Assembly (NCBI RefSeq): GCF_001500125.1
Contig: NZ_LQIV01000034.1
Span: 62,001-126,000, forward strand
From: Mycobacterium sp. IS-1742
GTDB taxonomy: Bacteria > Actinomycetota > Actinomycetes > Mycobacteriales > Mycobacteriaceae
Direction of reading: 5' to 3'
Length of the DNA: 64,000 nucleotides
The first letter of the stretch is position 1; the number at the start of each line of letters is the position of its first letter. The notes under the pieces are model-generated. The model searched no databases. It was not told the origin of the DNA and worked only from the letters and a program-made list of their open reading frames with translations. Position numbers and translations under genes: made by a program. Shown piece by piece: positions 9,626 to 16,963 of this stretch.

Positions 9626-10204
9626 ATGGCGATGTTGGAAGCCATCCAGAGAGTTCTCGAAGAGGCAGCGGAGCCGCTCGCCGTCACTGACATAGCGGCG
9701 CGCGCGAACTGCGACATACGGGAGTGTGACGCGGTCCTCTGGCAGAACCCAGGTCACTTCGTCTGGCAGCCGGGACAGAAGTGGACTGTAGCGACTGCCA
9801 AGCATCGCGCAACGGATAACGAACGTGTAGACGCTCCGGACGCCCGGCCAAACATGATGTCAGCAGCGGAGCCAAAAGAGTTGCGTGCGTTCACCATGTC
9901 TAGCGGGCTGAAGGTGGCGGTGAACCGTCGACCTCTTGACTCTGACGCGTTCTTCACCGTGCGATCGGCGGGCAACACGCTAACCGTGACTCTCAACTCA
10001 ATGCACGAGCTCTACGCCGAACTTCCCGTGCCGTTCGAAGCAGAGGGCGAGGAAGGATTCAAAGAACTCTGCGAGACCCTTCTTACCGCTTGGGCTCTCT
10101 ATGAGGACGGACTGCCGGGCGGATCGGTGAAACGCGCCACGGAGGATGCGCGTCTGCTGTGGGGACGTCGAGCCGTCGAGGTGCTCAGGGAGCGAGAAGC
10201 GTGA
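9626..10204 (+). CDS. Small protein: winged-helix-like N-terminus plus domain shared with the GHKL ATPase
   Basis: A 192-residue protein of no named family. Residues about 1-50 look like a winged helix: helical start, PLAVTDIAARA, then a strand-like FVWQPGQKW, as in HARE-HTH domains. The second half matches the C-terminal domain of the preceding GHKL protein, with the same order FF-V, VTLN, AWALYED and a terminal WGRR/WGRM segment. It starts four bases after the GHKL stop and its end overlaps the next GTG. It may be an adaptor that binds DNA or pairs with the ATPase through the shared domain. The function is unknown; the coding call is firm from tight packing. Confidence 0.75.
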   Translation: MAMLEAIQRVLEEAAEPLAVTDIAARANCDIRECDAVLWQNPGHFVWQPGQKWTVATAKHRATDNERVDAPDARPNMMSAAEPKELRAFTMSSGLKVAVNRRPLDSDAFFTVRSAGNTLTVTLNSMHELYAELPVPFEAEGEEGFKELCETLLTAWALYEDGLPGGSVKRATEDARLLWGRRAVEVLREREA

Positions 10205-11112
10205 GGAGCCCGGGATCAGCGCTTATGGAGCTCGCTGCTGAATCACGTCGTGAGTTCGTGATGTGCGCCCCATTCGCGAAGGAGAGCGTGGTATCCCAAG
10301 TATTGAGCGCTGTCCCGGACAATGTGTCTATTCGCCTGTTTACTAGATGGCGCCCGGACGAAGTCGCCGCGGGTGTGTCAGACACCGGCGTACTGGGGGC
10401 CGTCCGTTCGAGAGGCGGAGCCGTTTTCCTTCACGACCGGTTGCATGCCAAGTACTACCGACATGAGGGTGGCGCGCTTATGGGTTCAGCGAATCTAACG
10501 GCAACGGCACTGGGGTGGAGTCGGAACCCCAATCTCGAGTTACTCATACGGTCAAGCGACCACGAGATCGCGCCGCTCGAAGAATACTTGAGTGCCCATT
10601 CGGTAGTCGCTACCGACGAGATCGCTCGTGAGGTCGACGCTATTGCGGCGATGTTGCCCTCGGTAGAGGTCGATGACGCTATCGAACGAAGGGCGGGTCC
10701 GGGGATTTGGATACCTGCGCTGCGAATGCCCTCGGATCTCTTCGCGGCGTATGACGGCGGTCCCTCATCGCTTGCAACGCGATCAGCCGACGCGGCTGCT
10801 GCCGATCTGCAGGTGCTTGACCTGCCGGTTGGACTGAGTCGGGACCAATTTTATTCCCTCGTGGGTCACCGCCTCAGCAGCCAGCCGGTATTTGCAAAGA
10901 TCGACGAATATCTCACCGAACCAAGAAGATTCGGCGAGATGCGGGGCATGCTCAGCCGTGCGGTAGGTCTCGACCGAGACCAAGCTGAGCAATCGTGGCA
11001 AACGCTCGTGCGCTGGATGCTCGAGTTCCTCCCGACGCGCTACGCACACAGCACCTTCAGACACTCCGAAGTGGTCTCGCGGGTATCCACGAAGTTGGAC
11101 GAGGTCAAATGA
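10201..11112 (+). CDS. Phospholipase D-family (HKD) nuclease-like protein
   Basis: A 303-residue protein with one HKD-type motif: HAKYY followed by GSANLT, the H-x-K...G-S-x-N form of PLD nucleases. Enzymes of this type work as dimers with one motif from each subunit. DISARM DrmC is a defence relative, but the rest of this locus lacks the DISARM DUF1998 gene. I chose the GTG at 10201, which overlaps the preceding stop (GTGA); an in-frame upstream start would run into the previous gene. The end overlaps the following ATG (ATGA). It is the most likely DNA-cutting component of the cassette. Confidence 0.8.
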   Translation: MRSPGSALMELAAESRREFVMCAPFAKESVVSQVLSAVPDNVSIRLFTRWRPDEVAAGVSDTGVLGAVRSRGGAVFLHDRLHAKYYRHEGGALMGSANLTATALGWSRNPNLELLIRSSDHEIAPLEEYLSAHSVVATDEIAREVDAIAAMLPSVEVDDAIERRAGPGIWIPALRMPSDLFAAYDGGPSSLATRSADAAAADLQVLDLPVGLSRDQFYSLVGHRLSSQPVFAKIDEYLTEPRRFGEMRGMLSRAVGLDRDQAEQSWQTLVRWMLEFLPTRYAHSTFRHSEVVSRVSTKLDEVK

Positions 11113-11537
11113 GTCCGCAGCGAATCCTTAAACAAATTGCTGCAATACTCGAGGCGAATTCCCTCACTTGGAAAGATACGCCCGCGGGAGGGATGTACCT
11201 GAGGTTCTCCAGTGCTGGTGTGGCGATAGAGTTAGGCGCTTGGGGATCGCAAACCCTTATTCAGATTCGCAGCAACGTTCTGTCAGGCGTTGAGGCGGGG
11301 ACTAAGACGGTTCTGAAAGAGGTGAACCGGTTGAACGAGGAATCTCAGTTCGGCCGGTGGGTGTACTACAAGACGTCTCGTACGATCGCGGTGGAGTACG
11401 ACCTTATCGGTGATCACCTGCAAGAGAATGAGCTGATGACAGGTCTCGCCGCGCTCGCCAGGGCGGCCGACTTTCATGACGATCACCTGCAGCATGTATT
11501 AGGTGGCCTCCGAGCTTTCGAGGAAACAACGGGCTAG
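11109..11537 (+). CDS. Small YbjN/chaperone-like protein of unknown function
   Basis: A 142-residue acidic protein. The pattern (an N-terminal helix, then strands with GVAIELGAWG and IQIRSNV, and long helices towards the end) recalls YbjN or type III chaperone-like alpha/beta folds, but I cannot name a family. The ATG at 11109 overlaps the PLD stop. The next gene begins six bases after its stop. It belongs to the same transcription unit as the helicase, GHKL ATPase and PLD protein, so a structural or regulatory part in that complex is plausible. That is inference from position only. Confidence 0.65.
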   Translation: MSPQRILKQIAAILEANSLTWKDTPAGGMYLRFSSAGVAIELGAWGSQTLIQIRSNVLSGVEAGTKTVLKEVNRLNEESQFGRWVYYKTSRTIAVEYDLIGDHLQENELMTGLAALARAADFHDDHLQHVLGGLRAFEETTG

Positions 11538-11543
11538 GCGAGC

Positions 11544-12971
11544 ATGACGGAACGGACCATCGAAAGGCAGCGAACCGCGATCGGACGCGGGGATCTGTCG
11601 ATGCCTGTGCGCCTTGGCATTCGAGATTCGATCTTGAAAGATTCGACGTCGATCCTCGACTACGGATGCGGGCGCGGGCAGGACGTGGTCCGTCTTCGAA
11701 AGATGGGATTGCACGCGAGTGGCTGGGACCCGTTCTATGCGCCCGACGGGCCTTTAGAAACCCACAACGTGGTCCTGTTGAACTACGTCCTCAATGTCAT
11801 CGAAGATCAGAGCGAGCGTAGGGAGACGCTCAGCAAGGCGTGGCAACTGACGTCGGACGCACTGATTGTCGCGTGTCGCTTGAAGTGGGAGCTAGGCCCT
11901 ATCACGGCCGCTGAGGTCGGCGATGGCATCGTTACTAGCCGCAATACTTTTCAGCACTTCTACACTCCAGGCGAATTGCGCAGTTTAGTTGAATCTGTGA
12001 CGGGTCAACGCTGCGTAGCGCCTGCACCTGGTGTCGTGTATGTCTTCCGTCGCGATGAGGACCGATTCGCTTACCTTGCCCGCGGCGCCATCACCGACTT
12101 CGAATGGACAGACAGCCAAGACTACGCTTCAGCTGTCGCAGAGGTTGTTTCATTTGCAGAAGAGCGGGGGCGGCCCCCTCTGTTCGAAGAAATACCCCCG
12201 AACTTGCTCCCGCTGTTGGGGCGACTCTCTCGACGGTCTCTCCTCGAAGTTGTGAAGCAAGGGGCATCGCCTGAGCGCGTCGCCGCGGGGAATAGACGGA
12301 CAACGTTGGATACGCTGCTCTATCTCGGCACGTCACTCTTTAGCGGCCGAGTGGCGCTGAGCGATCTACCTCTGCACGTTCAGGCGGACATCAAGCACTG
12401 TTTCAGGAGTTACCGCGAAGCGTGTGCGCGTGCGGATCGCCTCCTCGCGAAGATCCGTGACGACACGTACATCCGGGGGGCGATGCGCAATTCGCCCGGG
12501 AAACTGACGGCTAGTGCCCTGTACGTTCATCGCCGAGCCGTGCCGAAGATTCCAGTTGTCTTGCGGCTGTACGAGTATTGTGGGTTTGTCGCGGCAGGTC
12601 GTCCGGAAGACTGGAATATCCTCAAGCTTGAACACCGCGGCCGGAGGGTCTCCTGGTCGTCCTATCCCGAGTTCGATTCGGATCCGCATCCCACTCTTGA
12701 CTGGATTTACGCAGTCGATATGTCCTCGCTCGAAGGTAGCTACCAGCGCTTTGGCGATCGTTCGAATCGCCCGCTACTGCACCGAAAGGAAGAGTTCTTA
12801 TCGCCCGATGATCCGGCCGTCGCCAAGTACCGCCGTTTGACCGCGGCGGAGGTCAGAGCCGGCTTGTATCAGAACCCGACAATCATCGGACTCGAGGATG
12901 GTTGGGCCTCCGAATTGGTGCGTTGTGGAGTAGTGCTGCGCGGACATCGATTAGTTAAGCGGAAGTTGTAA
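11544..12971 (+). CDS. DNA phosphorothioation-associated putative methyltransferase
   Basis: A 475-residue protein with SAM-binding motif I at about residues 37-47 (ILDYGCGRGQD). It continues with features I associate with the family named DNA phosphorothioation-associated putative methyltransferase (TIGR04096), which travels with dnd and ssp clusters. No DPPY or PC catalytic motif is evident, so a substrate cannot be read from sequence; the family's target is not established as far as I know. It ends the plus-strand unit. About 200 bases of gene-free DNA separate it from the convergent sspE-like gene, and I saw no clear hairpin there. Confidence 0.8.
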   Translation: MTERTIERQRTAIGRGDLSMPVRLGIRDSILKDSTSILDYGCGRGQDVVRLRKMGLHASGWDPFYAPDGPLETHNVVLLNYVLNVIEDQSERRETLSKAWQLTSDALIVACRLKWELGPITAAEVGDGIVTSRNTFQHFYTPGELRSLVESVTGQRCVAPAPGVVYVFRRDEDRFAYLARGAITDFEWTDSQDYASAVAEVVSFAEERGRPPLFEEIPPNLLPLLGRLSRRSLLEVVKQGASPERVAAGNRRTTLDTLLYLGTSLFSGRVALSDLPLHVQADIKHCFRSYREACARADRLLAKIRDDTYIRGAMRNSPGKLTASALYVHRRAVPKIPVVLRLYEYCGFVAAGRPEDWNILKLEHRGRRVSWSSYPEFDSDPHPTLDWIYAVDMSSLEGSYQRFGDRSNRPLLHRKEEFLSPDDPAVAKYRRLTAAEVRAGLYQNPTIIGLEDGWASELVRCGVVLRGHRLVKRKL

Positions 12972-13175
12972 GGCGCCTGAGAGTGCTTATAGCGAAGGGT
13001 GGCGCGAAGTCGTCCGGCGATGCAACTTACTGCTATTTACCAACGGCGAAAGCTCGGCTGTCTCGGGTCTCGTACGGGCCATCCGGGGTATCCGCTTAGA
13101 CAGTTCGCTTCGCCGAAGTTGTGCGACGGTCCAACGGTCTGGCAGATGGGGCCCACCTTTTAATGGAAACTCCCG

Positions 13176-15254
13176 CTACTGCTTCAGGACTGACAATCTG
13201 TTCACTATAGCGGAGCGAAGGCTCTCGTAACGCGCTCCCAAAATGCTCCTTACAAAATCGTCAAACTCGTGTTCCGGAGCTTGTAAGAACTTATCGTCAT
13301 CAACGCTGAGAAAGAGCGACGACTTCACCGATCCTGGCAGGTCTTTCATGTACTGCGCGATCGACTTCGCTCCGATGGCTTGATTTGTGGCGCCTGACTG
13401 ATACACGCGATTCAGTGGGCTGTTGAGAAGAGCCGCGATGTCCCCTTTGCCTTTTCGAATTGCTTTCGTGGCTTGGCCGACCGTCGTAGCCGAGCCCAGT
13501 GGGATGAGGTGGTGGTCCTGGAGGTCATCAATGTCCGCATCGAGTTTTTGTTTGAGCGCGATATCTTGACCGCCCAATGCCAGAGTGAGCTGCAGCAAAT
13601 ACAGGCCGACGTCCGTACCTACGCGCTCGTCTTCGCTCGTACGAAGCAGAGTGTCCTTGGAAGAATACCCGTCGTCATTCAAAACGCGCTCTTCGCGCGA
13701 CGCAAAGGGGTTCCTCTCACCGTCCTTAATCCAGGCGAGGAGGAGGTTCGTGTCGGTAACTGAGTTTTCATTCTGACGTGCCGTGTACGTATTGCTGAGA
13801 ACTGAGGTCCAATACCAATATTCGACTTTATTGTACGTGGAAACTGGGATGTCTGGGTCGCGAAGCGCCATTGCCAGGGGAAGGACGAGTAGCTTATTGC
13901 GAAGAGCTCCCTCGTCTTTGACGCCGCACCGAAGCTGCAGATATCGCCACGCAGCCAAGACCGCCATCGTGGCGGCTTCCCACCCGGCGTCAATATCTTC
14001 GGCGCTCAGAGCCAGAACCTTTTCCGCCTTGATGTCGTCGACGGAGAATTCGGCTTCAGGATCGGCTGACAATCTGCGTAGCATGACAAGGACTTGGAGG
14101 AATTGCGTCTTGAAGGCGGTGGTGAGAGCGTCGTCGACTAGGGCGACGCGGTTCGACGCAGCCCACTTTCTGCCGGGAGTGCCGTAGAGGGCCTCCGGAA
14201 CGGTGTCATCGTACTTCTCGATGCTTGCTTGGATCATTTCGGGAAGCGAAGTGGCTGATTGTCCTCGCGCATACCGCGCGGTTACAAGGTCAAAGGGCGT
14301 TAGGGGTGACCCACCGCGGTTGATAGCCTCGAAAATAGCGATGGCTTTGGGAAGTTCATCTTGAGTTAACTCAATGGTCCCGAGCCTAAAATCGTTAGGA
14401 TCGGTGATTACCTTGAGGACTTTTTGAATCCACTCGGCGCGGCGGTCGCCCAGACGGTCACGAACCTTGTCTTCGGTCAAGTCCAACCAAGTTTCTCCCG
14501 CGCGCAGAAGGTCGGAGAATTCTTCTTGGTCGAGGGTGCCGTCTTTGTATGCTGCGAACAGTTCTTCGCGACGTCCGTCGGCAATTCGTTGCAGAGCCAC
14601 CTTGATAGGGCCGTCGTCGGCGCTCCCCGACTCGGTCACCTCCCACAGCGGCGCAACGCCGTCTGCTGCGGCACCAACACCAACCGCTAAGTAGCGTTCC
14701 TTCTTACCGAGCCTGGGTTGGAACGCTGGATGGAACCACGCGTCGAGGCCCTTAGTCTTGTAGATGCTGTGCTGAACTAGAGCATCGGCAACGAGGTCCG
14801 GCTCTGGGGGTAGCCCGCTGAAGTGGAGTGTGTGGTACCCAAATAGGTCGGGGTCGTCTTGCTTCGGCACAATGCTGATGGACCAACGGTTCTTGAGAGC
14901 ATTGAACGTCTCACCCCACGGCTTCCGCCAGTCTTCGCCTCTGAAGGTGTCGGAGAAAATGCTCCGGATAGTGCTAGCGCGTTGCTGGCCGTCCAGTAGA
15001 AAGTCGCAATTGAACACCGTGCCGGCCGGTTCGGAATGGATAATACCAACTTTTCTGGTCGCGAAGTCCGTGTTTTCTCCGCGCACGAGTAGAAGCGACC
15101 CGCACGGAATTCCGAGAAGTATCGACGCAGCTAGCGACTTGTGGTCGTCCGGCCGCCAGACGTATGACCGTTGAAAGTTGGGCAGCAGCACCTGGCCGCT
15201 GTTCGATTCGGCGATAAGAGTCGCGAGGGTCCGCGTCGCGTGCTCGATTGACAT
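13176..15254 (-). CDS. sspE: DUF262 / HNH (DUF1524-like) effector, SspE-type
   Basis: A 692-residue protein. The N-terminal DUF262 domain shows LPNFQRSYVW (about 24-33) and DGQQR (about 88-92), the nucleotide-handling ParB-like motif. Near the C-terminus DHHLIP (about 580-585) followed by NSPLNR is a DUF1524 HNH-type nuclease signature. In Ssp systems SspE senses phosphorothioated DNA, hydrolyses GTP and nicks phage DNA; GmrSD-type enzymes are the alternative, but linkage to sspABCD favours SspE. I chose the ATG at 15254 because the protein aligns with DUF262 starts from there; two further Met codons lie upstream. It faces the ssp operon tail to tail. GC is low: one 60-base stretch at 13501 counts 33 of 60. 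Confidence 0.85.
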   Translation of the reverse strand: MSIEHATRTLATLIAESNSGQVLLPNFQRSYVWRPDDHKSLAASILLGIPCGSLLLVRGENTDFATRKVGIIHSEPAGTVFNCDFLLDGQQRASTIRSIFSDTFRGEDWRKPWGETFNALKNRWSISIVPKQDDPDLFGYHTLHFSGLPPEPDLVADALVQHSIYKTKGLDAWFHPAFQPRLGKKERYLAVGVGAAADGVAPLWEVTESGSADDGPIKVALQRIADGRREELFAAYKDGTLDQEEFSDLLRAGETWLDLTEDKVRDRLGDRRAEWIQKVLKVITDPNDFRLGTIELTQDELPKAIAIFEAINRGGSPLTPFDLVTARYARGQSATSLPEMIQASIEKYDDTVPEALYGTPGRKWAASNRVALVDDALTTAFKTQFLQVLVMLRRLSADPEAEFSVDDIKAEKVLALSAEDIDAGWEAATMAVLAAWRYLQLRCGVKDEGALRNKLLVLPLAMALRDPDIPVSTYNKVEYWYWTSVLSNTYTARQNENSVTDTNLLLAWIKDGERNPFASREERVLNDDGYSSKDTLLRTSEDERVGTDVGLYLLQLTLALGGQDIALKQKLDADIDDLQDHHLIPLGSATTVGQATKAIRKGKGDIAALLNSPLNRVYQSGATNQAIGAKSIAQYMKDLPGSVKSSLFLSVDDDKFLQAPEHEFDDFVRSILGARYESLRSAIVNRLSVLKQ

Positions 15255-15628
15255 CCGTGCTCCCATGGTGTGCGGCGCAGTTGTGCCCGCCAAACTTACC
15301 AATCGATGCTCTAGATTCGGCATGGGCAGGGGTGCTCATGAGCTCGTTAGCCATCCATCGAGAACTCAATCGCTGGCAGCTGAGCCGACGGTCGAGTAGA
15401 ACGGACGAGCTGAACGGCGACGGCCGTCGAACAGAACCGCGGTTGGAGGCAACTGCTCGTCGGTTTCGTGTTGTGCCGGGCGCCCGCACACCAAAGTAAG
15501 AGGCGCGGGGAAAAACGCCGAAAAAGAGAGACCGAAAGCCGCAACCTCTGTGGCCTCTCGCAGTAACCGCACACGTGCGGGATCCGCGCCTGACTCAACC
15601 TAGCGAGACGCCGGACGGATCCGCAAGA
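15255..15628. other. Gene-free stretch between sspE and the reverse transcriptase gene
   Basis: About 370 bases with no convincing gene. It must carry the promoter of the leftward sspE gene and the end of the leftward RT transcript. One short hairpin is visible, CCGCAC-AC-GTGCGG at 15567-15580. Composition changes across this stretch, from the AT-richer ssp island to the GC-rich RT gene, so an island boundary may lie here. I could not find flanking direct repeats, a tRNA end or an integrase. Confidence 0.5.
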
Positions 15629-16963
15629 TCACCGCGCATTCCGCAGCGCCACCAACGACACCAGCCCCATCTCCCGGTACAGCACCTCCGGCGGCACCTG
15701 CCTGAACCCGCGCACACCCGGCACGCCCGTCGCCGCCTGGGCGATCTTACGCGCGATCCGGTAGTCCATGTCCTTGAGCGACCCGCGGTCCGTCACCGTG
15801 TCCAGCAGCGCCGACAACCCCGCTACCGCGAACGGGCTGGTGACATCCAGCATCACATTCGTCGCCGCGACCAGGTGCCCCGCCCGCTCCCGCACCGTCA
15901 TCGGCGACAGCGTCGGCGCCGCTGCGTCGATCCGCGCCGCGATCCGAGCAGCGAAGCGGCGCAACCGATGTGGTCCCAGCGTGACCGTTCCGGCCGCCGT
16001 CACCGACATACCCAGGCAGTCGATCCGGTCCCGCCCGCGGTACGCCGGATCAACCTCCGATGGCCGGCCGTGCACCGACAGCGCCGTGCGCAACTCCTTA
16101 CTCAGCTTCCGCTTGACCCCCAGTTCGGCCACCAGTGCGTCGATCCGCGCGTCCACCTCGTGGAGAACCGCGAGATCCCCATGGGCGACGATGAAGTCGT
16201 CGTTGTACCGGGCATAGAACACCCCGTCGATGTCGGTGATCGCCCGATCCATCGGCACCACCGCCAGATTCCCGAGCAGCGGCACCAGCGGCGTCCCCAT
16301 CGCCACCCCGTTGACTCGGGTGAACTCCGCGCCGCCCTCGTCGCGCACCACCGGGCGCACCAACGTGGTGATCAAATCCCATGCAGTATTGGTGATCTCA
16401 CCACGTGCGCTGCCGAGGACAGCCACCTCCCGCAGACTCGTCCACAGCGCGGCGTCCGGCCCCACCGGCAGGTTGTCGCCGTACTTCTCGAAGTCGGACT
16501 GCAGCACGAACAGCGGACCGCCCCTCAGCCCGACCCGCTCCCGGTGGGCGCGGATGAACGCCGCGAACGCCCGCATCGCACCGACGTTCGTCAACCCCGG
16601 CAGATACGAGTACACCCCCGGCAGTCCGTAGCAGCGGGCGTTGTGCGACAACAGCTTGAACAACGCCGACCCGACGATGTGATCGACGAATCCCGGCATG
16701 TGTGCGGCGCGACGTTTGCCGTTGGTCTCGAGGAACCACAGATCGACCGGCTGCGGCCGGTAGCTGCCGTCGGCGATGCTCGCAGCGATGGCTCGGGACA
16801 ACGCCTTTCGGTCGGACGCTGCATCGAAGTACGTGACGCCGTCGGCGACGTCGGTGAAGCCCATGCCCCGTTCGTTGCGTTTGGCGTAGATCCGCAGGAT
16901 CGTTGACTCGTAGGTCGCCGGGTCGACGAGGCATGCGTCGATGTCGACCGGTTCAAGCGCCAT
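15629..16963 (-). CDS. Reverse transcriptase (non-retron, unknown-group type)
   Basis: A 444-residue reverse transcriptase with all catalytic motifs present: motif A LQSDFEKYGDN (Asp 157), motif B GVAMGTPLVPLLGN (about 219-232), motif C YNDD (253-256), then KLSKE and the DCLGMS turn (about 315-320). There is no maturase or HNH domain, so it is not a group II intron protein. There is no visible msr/msd-like RNA, so a retron is unlikely. The motif A wording and 444-residue size suggest one of the UG/Abi-like defence RTs, though I cannot assign a group. The ATG overlaps the 3' end of the upstream membrane gene by 11 bases, indicating co-translation. GC matches the genome rather than the neighbouring ssp island. 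Confidence 0.88.
   Translation of the reverse strand: MALEPVDIDACLVDPATYESTILRIYAKRNERGMGFTDVADGVTYFDAASDRKALSRAIAASIADGSYRPQPVDLWFLETNGKRRAAHMPGFVDHIVGSALFKLLSHNARCYGLPGVYSYLPGLTNVGAMRAFAAFIRAHRERVGLRGGPLFVLQSDFEKYGDNLPVGPDAALWTSLREVAVLGSARGEITNTAWDLITTLVRPVVRDEGGAEFTRVNGVAMGTPLVPLLGNLAVVPMDRAITDIDGVFYARYNDDFIVAHGDLAVLHEVDARIDALVAELGVKRKLSKELRTALSVHGRPSEVDPAYRGRDRIDCLGMSVTAAGTVTLGPHRLRRFAARIAARIDAAAPTLSPMTVRERAGHLVAATNVMLDVTSPFAVAGLSALLDTVTDRGSLKDMDYRIARKIAQAATGVPGVRGFRQVPPEVLYREMGLVSLVALRNAR

Noticed and set aside
15255-15628. Possible retron msr/msd RNA or island attachment site
   Set aside because: It lies downstream of the RT rather than upstream, has only one short hairpin, and no paired a1/a2 repeats, tRNA end or integrase were seen.
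15575-16906. A 443-codon plus-strand open frame opposite the RT
   Set aside because: Composition is Arg/His/Pro/Gln-rich, typical of antisense frames, and the RT on the other strand has all catalytic motifs.
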